This document shows, in pieces, positions 27,908 through 34,715 of a stretch of 37,535 nucleotides of DNA (positions are counted from its first letter, which is position 1; each line of letters begins with the position of its first letter). Source of the DNA: Bacteroidales bacterium. Its GTDB lineage: Bacteria; Bacteroidota; Bacteroidia; Bacteroidales; UBA932. Under the pieces are notes generated by a model. The model was not told the DNA's origin, did not search any database, and saw nothing but the letters and a program-made list of their open reading frames with translations. The translations under genes and the position numbers were made by a program. The stretch lies in contig JAFXNQ010000051.1 in NCBI GenBank assembly GCA_017529425.1, positions 1-37,535 on the forward strand, given 5' to 3'.

Positions 27908-27937
27908 TTGGGGTAATAATATTATTACCTATATTTG
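27908..27937 (+). promoter_or_regulatory. Bacteroidota-type promoter for the DUF2442-HTH gene
   Basis: TTG (27908-27910), a 19-bp spacer, TATATTTG (27930-27937). The spacer is filled by an 18-bp perfect palindrome. Confidence 0.65.
27912..27929. promoter_or_regulatory. Palindromic operator in the promoter spacer
   Basis: GGTAATAATATTATTACC is a perfect 18-bp palindrome lying exactly between the -33 and -7 elements. A further half-site (GGTAATGAT) lies at 27942-27950, near the expected transcription start. A dimeric repressor bound here would block the polymerase; the HTH protein encoded just downstream is the obvious candidate. Confidence 0.6.
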
Positions 27938-27968
27938 CAGAGGTAATGATTATGCCAAATAGTTAACG

Positions 27969-28382
27969 ATGATTACTGTTACAAAGATTTGGTTAACGGA
28001 AGATGCCGTTTGGATTCGCACTTCAGAAGGGATCGAAGCCTGCGAATACTTTGATAATTATCCGCGGTTGAAATATGCCACTCGGGAACAACGTGCCAAT
28101 TATATCGCGGATAAATACGGTATTAACTGGCCGGATGTTGACGAGGATTTAAGCTTTGAAGGATTCTTTTGCCAGAAGAAACAAACTGAACTTCAAAGTT
28201 TGTTTATTAATCACCCTGAACTGAATGTATCTGCTATAGCAAGAAGAATGGGGATTTCCCAGAGCCTTTTTGCCCAGTATATCAGCGGACTGAAGAAGCC
28301 GTCAAAAGAAAGGATGGATGCAATTTATTCTACGATTCATGAGATCGGGTCAGAATTATTGGCTATCCGTATGAACGGTTAG
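27969..28382 (+). CDS. DUF2442 domain protein with C-terminal helix-turn-helix
   Basis: 137 aa. Residues 1-70 are DUF2442 (IWLTEDAVWIRTSEGIEA; REQRANYI; DVDEDLSFEGFF). Residues 80-130 are an XRE-like HTH (LNVSAIARRMGISQSLFAQYISGLKKPS). Proteins with this build often act as antitoxin-like regulators beside DUF4160 proteins; no such partner is next to it here. The promoter carries a palindrome, so autoregulation is likely. Confidence 0.85.
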   Translation: MITVTKIWLTEDAVWIRTSEGIEACEYFDNYPRLKYATREQRANYIADKYGINWPDVDEDLSFEGFFCQKKQTELQSLFINHPELNVSAIARRMGISQSLFAQYISGLKKPSKERMDAIYSTIHEIGSELLAIRMNG

Positions 28383-28536
28383 TATCATCGCATTGAATAG
28401 TGGCAGTGGTTGTATGGAGCGATTTCAAAGTATCATTTGCTTGCTCCAAAGTCTCAATTTGATACATTGCCTTAACCGACTGGGAGGACACTTGAATCAA
28501 GATTGGTAAGTTGGTACAAAATAACATAGAAAAGTG

Positions 28537-28566
28537 TTGCAAATGATATAGAATTGTATAACTTTG
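28537..28566 (+). promoter_or_regulatory. Bacteroidota-type promoter for hicAB
   Basis: TTG (28537-28539), a 19-bp spacer, TAACTTTG (28559-28566). Start near 28573; the hicA ATG is at 28579. The rest of 28383-28536 shows no supported gene. Confidence 0.65.
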
Positions 28567-28578
28567 TGGGGTTTTGAA

Positions 28579-28776
28579 ATGAGGCGTTATAAGGTGTGGC
28601 AAGTTATTGAAATGCTGAAAGAAGATGGCTGGGTGTTGGTAAGGACAAGAGGCGATCATCGCCAGTTTAAGAATACCAAGGGTAAGAAAGGGACTGTTAC
28701 TGTTAGTGGTAAGCTCAGGGATTCTTTGTCACAAGAGATTTTAAATAGTATTTGGAAACAGGCAGAATGGAAATAA
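28579..28776 (+). CDS. hicA: HicA-family mRNA interferase toxin
   Basis: 65 aa from the ATG at 28579; the open frame begins at a TTG upstream. The double-stranded-RNA-binding-like fold shows the catalytic histidine in TRGDHRQFKN and the closing pattern GTVTVSGK. It cleaves mRNA when not bound by HicB. The antitoxin gene follows after 1 bp. Confidence 0.92.
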   Translation: MRRYKVWQVIEMLKEDGWVLVRTRGDHRQFKNTKGKKGTVTVSGKLRDSLSQEILNSIWKQAEWK

Positions 28777-28777
28777 T

Positions 28778-29179
28778 ATGAATAAGGTTATCATCATCAT
28801 CGATTGGGTGCCGAACAATTTCAGTGCAGCAGTCGCAAACGGAGAGGTGGCTTGCGTGGCGACAGGTAAAACACTCGAAGATGTCAAGAAGAATATTATG
28901 GGTGCCTTGGCCTTTCATATTGATGGAATCTTGCAGGATGGAGGGATTGTGCCTGTGGAATTCAGTGAAGACTGGGAACCGGTGTATCATATGACCACAA
29001 GAGCTCAGCTCAAGTATGCTGATAAGTACATTGTAAGGAAGTCACTTGCGGAAGAAATTGGTGTGGCGGAGCAGCAGTTGAGCCACTATGCGAATGGGCA
29101 ACGTCATCCCAGGCCAGCAATGCAAAGACGTATCTCAGAAGGAATAAAATCAATCTGTGCTCGTCTGGCGTGTATGTAA
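28778..29179 (+). CDS. hicB: HicB-family antitoxin
   Basis: 133 aa. The N-terminal partial RNase H-like fold (NNFSAAVANGEVACVATGKTLEDVKKNI) is followed by a C-terminal HTH (KSLAEEIGVAEQQLSHYANG). It binds and blocks HicA and represses the shared promoter in known systems. The length is typical of HTH-bearing HicB. Confidence 0.92.
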   Translation: MNKVIIIIDWVPNNFSAAVANGEVACVATGKTLEDVKKNIMGALAFHIDGILQDGGIVPVEFSEDWEPVYHMTTRAQLKYADKYIVRKSLAEEIGVAEQQLSHYANGQRHPRPAMQRRISEGIKSICARLACM

Positions 29180-29198
29180 ATTCTTTAATACACGTAAA

Positions 29199-29288
29199 AT
29201 GAAAACAATAACAAGGATTACCCCGTCGCATATCAGCGCACTTGAGCCGGGAGAAGTATTTGTGTTTGGGAGAAATATCAATATATAG
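29199..29288 (+). pseudogene. Truncated 5' remnant of a VFGSNLAG-type protein gene
   Basis: 29 codons, starting MKTITRITPSHI and running to GEVFVFGRNINI, then a stop. The beginning matches an uncharacterised phage/mobile-element protein family in which FVFGSNLAGxHGGGAA follows at this point. The sequence departs from the family right after VFG and runs into a terminator, so a deletion or recombination removed the rest. It marks the right edge of the accessory region. Confidence 0.6.
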
Positions 29289-29296
29289 ATAAAGAA

Positions 29297-29325
29297 AGAG
29301 GGTGACTAAACCGTAGCCACCCTCT
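29297..29325 (-). terminator. Intrinsic terminator of the rubrerythrin gene
   Basis: AGAGGGTG pairs with CACCCTCT, with four further pairs (one mismatch) towards the loop. On the minus strand it is followed by TTCTTTAT and lies ~20 bp after the rubrerythrin stop. It could also work on the plus strand. Confidence 0.7.
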
Positions 29326-29345
29326 CTTTCCGTCTCGCGGAAATC

Positions 29346-29885
29346 CTAATAATTTTCTGCGTGAACCTCAAAGAATGCCTGGGGATGGTTGCAGGCAGGG
29401 CAGACGTCGGGAGCGGCGGTGCCAACCACAATGTGACCACAGTTGCGGCATTCCCACACTTTGACCTCGCTCTTTGCAAAGACAGCTGCGGTCTCTACAT
29501 TCTTGAGCAGTGCGCGATAACGCTCTTCGTGATGCTTTTCAATGGCGCCGATCAGGCGGAATTTCTTTGCCAGCTCGGGGAAACCTTCTGCATCGGCAGT
29601 CTTTGCGAATTCTGCATACATATCGGTCCATTCATAGTTCTCGCCTTCGGCTGCGGCCGCCAGATTGGCAGCGGTGTCGCCGATGCCGTTCAACTCTTTG
29701 AACCAGATCTTAGCGTGTTCCTTCTCATTCTCTGCGGTCTTGAGGAACAATGCAGATATCTGCTCAAAGCCCTGTTTCTTTGCTACAGAAGCAAAATAGG
29801 TGTATTTGTTGCGTGCCTGTGATTCACCGGCAAATGCGGTCTGCAGGTTCTTCTCTGTTTGTGTGCCTTTGTACTTGTTGTCCAT
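29346..29885 (-). CDS. rbr: Rubrerythrin
   Basis: 179 aa. The ferritin-like di-iron domain has E21, E54 and H57 ([10 protein letters not shown]) and E116-H119-E120 (IEKHHEERY); the C-terminal rubredoxin domain has C146, C149, C162 and C165. It reduces hydrogen peroxide in anaerobes using NADH-derived electrons. Full length and intact, which suits a strict anaerobe. Monocistronic, with promoter and terminator visible. Confidence 0.96.
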   Translation of the reverse strand: MDNKYKGTQTEKNLQTAFAGESQARNKYTYFASVAKKQGFEQISALFLKTAENEKEHAKIWFKELNGIGDTAANLAAAAEGENYEWTDMYAEFAKTADAEGFPELAKKFRLIGAIEKHHEERYRALLKNVETAAVFAKSEVKVWECRNCGHIVVGTAAPDVCPACNHPQAFFEVHAENY

Positions 29886-29912
29886 ATTGTATCAGTATTT
29901 TATTGTTTGTAA

Positions 29913-29945
29913 CAAAGGTATGAAATTTGTAAAAACAATTACCAA
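29913..29945 (-). promoter_or_regulatory. Bacteroidota-type promoter for rubrerythrin
   Basis: Minus strand: TTG (29945-29943), a 22-bp spacer, TACCTTTG (29920-29913). The spacer is one base longer than usual. Start near 29906. Confidence 0.5.
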
Positions 29946-29963
29946 ATATTTATCAACGTAAAA

Positions 29964-30857
29964 ATGAAAAAGTTAATTAATTCAATTTCTATACTGCTTG
30001 CAGCGGCGGCACTTCTAACATCATGTAAAAACGTGGAAGAGTCTGACCAGTACAAGCAGCTCCAAAGCCGTGTGGATTCTCTCGACAGGGCCAACAAGCA
30101 ACTTACGGCAAACTATAACGAGACTCTTGATATGCTCAACGAAATCGAGAGCGGGTTCAACGAGATCTCTGCGGCGGAGAGCAAACTGATTGCCCTCAAC
30201 CTTGAGAACCAGGGCGATACCGTATCACGCAAGGATATAATGCTCAACCAGGTTGACAAGATCAAAGACAAGATTGCAGCACAGCAGAACAAAATAGACA
30301 ACCTGCAGGCGCAACTGTCCAAGAGCAACGCCAAGAACAAGACCCTCACAGCTACCATCGCCCGCATGCAGAAGGAGCTGGATGAGAAAACGGCGGTCAT
30401 AGAAGACCTGCAGCGCACTGTATCAGAACAGCTGGCGCGCATTAATGTGCTGGACAGTACCGTTACCTCCCTGGAAAAGGACGTGGCGGGACTGCAGGAG
30501 CAGAACGCGTCGCAGCAGGAGCGCATCAAGAGCCAGGATACTGATATGAATGCAGTACACTACATCTGCGGTACCGAAAGCGAACTCACAGAATGGCACC
30601 TGTTTGAAAAGAAGGGGCTTTTTGACAGCGGCAGGCTGATGGACCTTTCAAATACCAACGCCGACTTCAAGACCTTTGACCGCCGTCGCGTCAAGGTGAT
30701 TCCCACCAACGGCAAGCGGATCAAACTGCTTACCAACCATCCTGAAGGCAGCTACTCCATCGAGCCCCAGGAAGACGGCACAGAGAGCATAATGATCAAC
30801 GATTCCGACACCTTCTGGAGCATCTCCCGTTATCTGGTGGTTCGAGTGAAACGATAA
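29964..30857 (+). CDS. Coiled-coil lipoprotein
   Basis: 297 aa. A lipoprotein signal (MKKLINSISILLAAAALLTSC) is followed by a long coiled coil (about 30-195, heptads rich in L, N, Q and K) and a C-terminal globular part from about residue 200 (CGTESELTEWHLFEKKGLF ... DTFWSISRYLVVRVK). The layout resembles Bacteroidales surface lipoproteins, some named as Cbp1-type collagen-binding adhesins, but I cannot confirm that assignment. Probably anchored in the outer membrane or facing the periplasm. Confidence 0.75.
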   Translation: MKKLINSISILLAAAALLTSCKNVEESDQYKQLQSRVDSLDRANKQLTANYNETLDMLNEIESGFNEISAAESKLIALNLENQGDTVSRKDIMLNQVDKIKDKIAAQQNKIDNLQAQLSKSNAKNKTLTATIARMQKELDEKTAVIEDLQRTVSEQLARINVLDSTVTSLEKDVAGLQEQNASQQERIKSQDTDMNAVHYICGTESELTEWHLFEKKGLFDSGRLMDLSNTNADFKTFDRRRVKVIPTNGKRIKLLTNHPEGSYSIEPQEDGTESIMINDSDTFWSISRYLVVRVKR

Positions 30858-30877
30858 CACCGCAGGAAAGGATATGA

Positions 30878-30911
30878 AAAATACGCCCGGCAGCGATGCC
30901 GGGCGTATTTT
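30878..30911. terminator. Strong bidirectional terminator
   Basis: A perfect GC-rich stem, ATACGCCCGGC with GCCGGGCGTAT, a 6-base loop, A-run on the left and T-run on the right. It serves the lipoprotein gene (plus) and the convergent TIM-barrel gene (minus). Confidence 0.9.
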
Positions 30912-30932
30912 TATGTGTTGCATCGTGGCTCG

Positions 30933-31790
30933 TCAGGCCATATCGCAGACGGCTTTCAGATAGCCGAAGGATTCTGCGATGCCCATGAAGGGGTCGTCCA
31001 GGTCTTTCTCGTATTCAAGGGAGCACATCCCGTCGTAGCCAACCTCACGCATCATCCTCACCAGGGCGGGGAAGTCTATCATGCCCCGGCCAATCTCCAC
31101 ACACCATCCCGCTTTGGAGGCCTCCGATTCGTCTTTGAAGTGCATGTCAAAGACGCGGGTATGGTATTTCTTGAGATCTTCAACGGGGTCGGCTCCGCCG
31201 CGAAGGTCGTGGCCGATATCGAGGCACATTCCCAGGCGCGGGTTGAGGTCTTTGACCTTGTCCCAGATTACGCTGGCTGTCTGGAAGATGTCGATGTCCG
31301 GGCCGTGCAGGTGTATTGCATACTTGATTTCCGGATATTCTTCAAGTTTCTTGTCCACATAGGGGAGGATTCCATAACTGGGGACGCCCACCAGGACTTT
31401 GACGCCGACGCGGCGTGCGTATGCGAAAGCCCTGTCGGCCTCTTCTTCGGTTTCCATATAGATGGGGCCGACGCCGTAGCCCGTTACGCCGTAGGAGGCG
31501 CACTTTGCGTGGAATGCCGCAATCTGCTCATCGCCTGCATCCAGAGGAAGGTGGAAATCCTTGATGCACAGGTAGTGTACGTCGGCTTTCTGAAGGGTCT
31601 TCAGTGCTGTTTCAAGATCGAATTTTACAAAAGTGTAACCTGCGGCAGAGAGGTGGAATTTGTCTGCCTTGGCGACGTCTTTGCCGGATGCTGGTCTGCC
31701 TGCAGTACATGCTGTGCCCAGTGCGCCGGCAGAGAGCATCAGGGCGCCTGCTGCGGATGATTTGATAAATGAGCGTCTGTTGATAGCCAT
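30933..31790 (-). CDS. Exported TIM-barrel protein, sugar phosphate isomerase/epimerase family
   Basis: 285 aa from the ATG at 31790; the longer frame has no leader in the right place. The N-terminus NRRSFIKSSAAGALMLSAGALGTACT is a twin-arginine leader ending in a lipobox-like cysteine, so export by Tat is likely. The xylose isomerase-like barrel shows YAIHLHGPD, LGMCLDIGHDLRGG and DMHFKDE, with metal-binding D/H/E residues. Substrate unknown; such exported members are common in gut Bacteroidales. Confidence 0.85.
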   Translation of the reverse strand: MAINRRSFIKSSAAGALMLSAGALGTACTAGRPASGKDVAKADKFHLSAAGYTFVKFDLETALKTLQKADVHYLCIKDFHLPLDAGDEQIAAFHAKCASYGVTGYGVGPIYMETEEEADRAFAYARRVGVKVLVGVPSYGILPYVDKKLEEYPEIKYAIHLHGPDIDIFQTASVIWDKVKDLNPRLGMCLDIGHDLRGGADPVEDLKKYHTRVFDMHFKDESEASKAGWCVEIGRGMIDFPALVRMMREVGYDGMCSLEYEKDLDDPFMGIAESFGYLKAVCDMA

Positions 31791-31820
31791 ATATTTTCTG
31801 TTTATTTGTTTACGTAGTTG

Positions 31821-31828
31821 CAAATGTA
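31821..31828 (-). promoter_or_regulatory. -7 element for the TIM-barrel gene
   Basis: TACATTTG on the minus strand matches TAnnTTTG; start near 31814, 25 bases before the ATG. No TTG at the -33 spacing. Confidence 0.45.
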
Positions 31829-31849
31829 AAATATTTCGGTGTGTTTTGG

Positions 31850-31880
31850 TTACACCATCGTCAATAATTTTTTACCTTTG
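31850..31880 (+). promoter_or_regulatory. Candidate promoter of the 2-oxoacid dehydrogenase operon
   Basis: TACCTTTG (31873-31880) is a full -7 match; TTA at 31850-31852 stands 20 bp upstream in the -33 place. Start near 31887, giving a ~50-nt leader. Confidence 0.5.
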
Positions 31881-31939
31881 TACGATATTCAAAAAATGAA
31901 TTGGTTAACCTTATATAATAATCTTTAAGATAGTATTTT

Positions 31940-33321
31940 ATGGCTTCTGTTGTAATTATGCCCAAGCAAGGGCAGTCTGTAGAAAGTTGTATTCTTACCG
32001 AATTCAGAAAGAACAAAGGTGACAAAGTAGCAGTCGGGGACATCCTGTTTGCATACGAAACCGACAAGGCATCTTTTGAAGAGGAATCTAAGGTAGAAGG
32101 GACAGTCCTTGCTGTGTTTTACAACGAAGGCGATGAAATCCCCGTGCTCGAGAACGTAATGGTGATAGGGCAGGAGGGTGAGAATATTGACGACCTGCTT
32201 GCAGGCGCACCTGCAGCAGAAACACCGGCCCCTGCCGCTGCTCCGGAGGTAAAGGCAGAAGCTGTCAAGGCTCCGGAAATCACCGTTCATGAGAGCGCAC
32301 CCGCAGTGGCTGTAGAGGGCAAACGAGCCATCAGTCCCCGTGCAAAAGCACTGGCAGAGAAACTGAACGTAAATCTTGCATACGTTACCGCAACCGGCCC
32401 CGAAGGACGCATCATCGAGCGTGATATCGAGGCCGCTGCTGCATCCGGGGCACGTCAGACTCCTCTCGCAGCAAAGGTTGCAGCAGAAACAGGAGCAATG
32501 GCTCCCGCAGCCGGCAGCGGTCTTGCTGGCATGGCACGCGCCTGCGACCTGGGCAAAGCCGCTGCAGCACCTGCACCTGCCGCTCCCGCGGTCAAGGGCA
32601 AGGATATTCTTGAGAGCGGTGACGACTTTGAGGTACGCAAGCTCAGCAACATCCGCAAGGTGATAGCAAAGAGCATGTATGCGAGCCTGCAGAACTCCGC
32701 TCAGCTTACCCACCACCTGAGCGCTGACGCACGCCGAATCCAGGCTCTGCGCAAACAGGCCAAGAAGATGCTGGAAGAGGGCAAGCTGGATGTAAACATT
32801 ACACTCAACGACTTTATTTGCATGGCTGTAATCCGCGCGCTGAAGAAGTTCCCCAATGTGAATACCCACTTCCTTGGCGACAGCATCAAATATTTCAACA
32901 AGGTTCATCTGGGTCTGGCTGTAGATACTGAACGCGGCCTGATGGTGCCTTGCGTGAAGAATGCCGACGACCTCTCCATCGCAGGTCTCTCCCGCCAGCT
33001 GAAGCAGGTGGCTGACGCTTGCAAGAAGGGGAGCATCAATCCCGATATCCTCAGTCCCGAGGCCGCTACCTTCACGGTATCCAACCTTGGCAACTACGGC
33101 GTCGAGGTCTTCACCCCGATCATCAACCTGCCGCAGAGTGCCATCCTTGGTGTCAACACAATCGTTCCCGTCCCAAGGATCTGGGCGGCGGAGTATATGC
33201 GTTCGTGCCTCATATCGGCCTTTCGCTCACTTATGACCACCGCAGCATAGACGGCGGCGAGGCAACCCGCTTCCTGAAGCAGATTGCAACCGAAATCGAA
33301 ACTCTTGAAGTTGAATTCTAA
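31940..33321 (+). CDS. Dihydrolipoamide acyltransferase (E2) of a 2-oxoacid dehydrogenase, with an apparent frameshift
   Basis: The lipoyl domain is at 1-80 with the lipoylated K43 (ETDKAS). An alanine/proline-rich linker leads to the peripheral-subunit-binding domain (SPRAKALAEKLNV...GPEGRIIERDI, about 130-165) and then the catalytic domain. The first frame runs only to 33250. At about 33167-33169 (CCC in GTTCCCGTCC) one base seems missing, since after IVP the expected RPKDLGGGVYAF continues in the next frame to 33321. The catalytic DHRSIDGG lies after this point. Either a real inactivating mutation or a sequencing error. First gene of E2-E3-E1. Confidence 0.85.
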
Positions 33322-33335
33322 ATTACTGACTCGAT

Positions 33336-34697
33336 ATGATAGATCTCGCAATTATCGGTGGCGGCCCTGCTGGTTACGTGGCTGCCGAGAGGGCAGGTGC
33401 AAAAGGCCTGGCCGTGACACTTTTTGAGAAGCGCGAGCTTGGCGGTGTCTGCCTCAATGAGGGCTGTATTCCCACCAAGACCCTGCTTTACAGTGCAAAG
33501 GTTTATAATTATGCAGTTCATGGAGACAAGTATGGTGTAAATGCTGAAAACGTCTCCTGCGACTTTGCTAAGGTTATGGACCGCAAGAACAAAGTTGTCA
33601 AGAAACTTGTCGGCGGTGTAGGCGCAGCCATGAAGGGCAACAAGGTTACTGTTGTCAAGGGCGAGGCCGTCATTGAGGGCCGCAGTGCAGAGGGAATCAC
33701 CATCGCTTGCGGCGGTGAGAAATATCTGGCAAAGAACCTGCTGATATGCTCCGGCAGCGAGGCTGCAGTTCCCCCGATTCCGGGACTGAAAGAGGCTGGC
33801 GACGTGATTGTCACAAACCGTGAAATCCTGGCGCTCAAAGAGCAGCCCAAAGAGCTTGTAGTTATCGGCGGCGGCGTTATCGGTATGGAGTTCGCTGCAT
33901 TTTTCAACACTATCGGCACCAAGGTGACCGTGGTTGAGATGCTCCCCAAGATTCTCGGTCCTCTGGACGATGAGATAAGTTCTTCTCTGCAAAAGATATA
34001 TGCAAAGCGGGGCATCGAATTCTGCCTCAGCTGCAAAGTTACCGCCATCGAAGGGAACAAAGTTGTTTATGAGACTCCCAACGGCAAGGTCAACAAGGTT
34101 GCCGGCGACAAGATACTGGTATCAGTGGGCCGTCGTGCCAATATCCGCGGCATCGGCCTGGAGAGCATCGGTGTAGAAGCAGAGCGCGGCATCAAGGTTG
34201 ACGACAAGATGCGCACCAATGTGCCCAACGTATTTGCTGCGGGCGACTGCGTGAGCGGCTATCCTATGCTGGCACACGTGGCAAACCGCCAGGGCGAGAT
34301 TGTGGTCAACAACCTCACAGGCGGTAACGACCATTTCCGTGGCGATGCTATCCCCAGCGTGGTTTATACCAATCCTGAAGTCGCAAGTGTAGGTCTCACC
34401 GAGGCTCAGGCACAGGCAGCGGGTAAAGAGTTCAAGATTGTCAACCTCCCTATGGCTTATGCCGGCCGCTTTGTTGCTGAGAACGAGGGTGGTGAAGGCT
34501 TCTGCAAGATTCTGGTGGGTGCAAAGCACGGTGAAATCCTGGGCGTCCATATGATGGGCAACCCCTCCAGCGAGATGCTTTACGGCTGCTGCATGGCCAT
34601 CGAAATGGAGATGACCGTTGAGGAGCTCAAGCAAATCATCTATCCTCACCCGACCGTGAGCGAAATCATAAAAGAAGCTGTATTCTCTGTCAAATAA
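33336..34697 (+). CDS. lpdA: Dihydrolipoyl dehydrogenase (E3)
   Basis: 453 aa flavoprotein. The FAD-binding GGGPAG is at 8-13, the redox-active disulfide C39-x4-C44 in GGVCLNEGCIP, the NAD-binding GGGVIGME in the middle, and the catalytic H438 and E443 in HPTVSE at the end. It reoxidises the lipoyl arms of E2. It begins 14 bp after the E2 stop and ends 18 bp before E1. Confidence 0.95.
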   Translation: MIDLAIIGGGPAGYVAAERAGAKGLAVTLFEKRELGGVCLNEGCIPTKTLLYSAKVYNYAVHGDKYGVNAENVSCDFAKVMDRKNKVVKKLVGGVGAAMKGNKVTVVKGEAVIEGRSAEGITIACGGEKYLAKNLLICSGSEAAVPPIPGLKEAGDVIVTNREILALKEQPKELVVIGGGVIGMEFAAFFNTIGTKVTVVEMLPKILGPLDDEISSSLQKIYAKRGIEFCLSCKVTAIEGNKVVYETPNGKVNKVAGDKILVSVGRRANIRGIGLESIGVEAERGIKVDDKMRTNVPNVFAAGDCVSGYPMLAHVANRQGEIVVNNLTGGNDHFRGDAIPSVVYTNPEVASVGLTEAQAQAAGKEFKIVNLPMAYAGRFVAENEGGEGFCKILVGAKHGEILGVHMMGNPSSEMLYGCCMAIEMEMTVEELKQIIYPHPTVSEIIKEAVFSVK

Positions 34698-34715
34698 TAA
34701 AACACAATATATAAT

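Noticed and set aside
28363-28467. 34-codon minus-strand frame starting MYQIETLEQAND
   Set aside because: It overlaps the DUF2442 gene end, has no clear promoter and no family; possibly chance.
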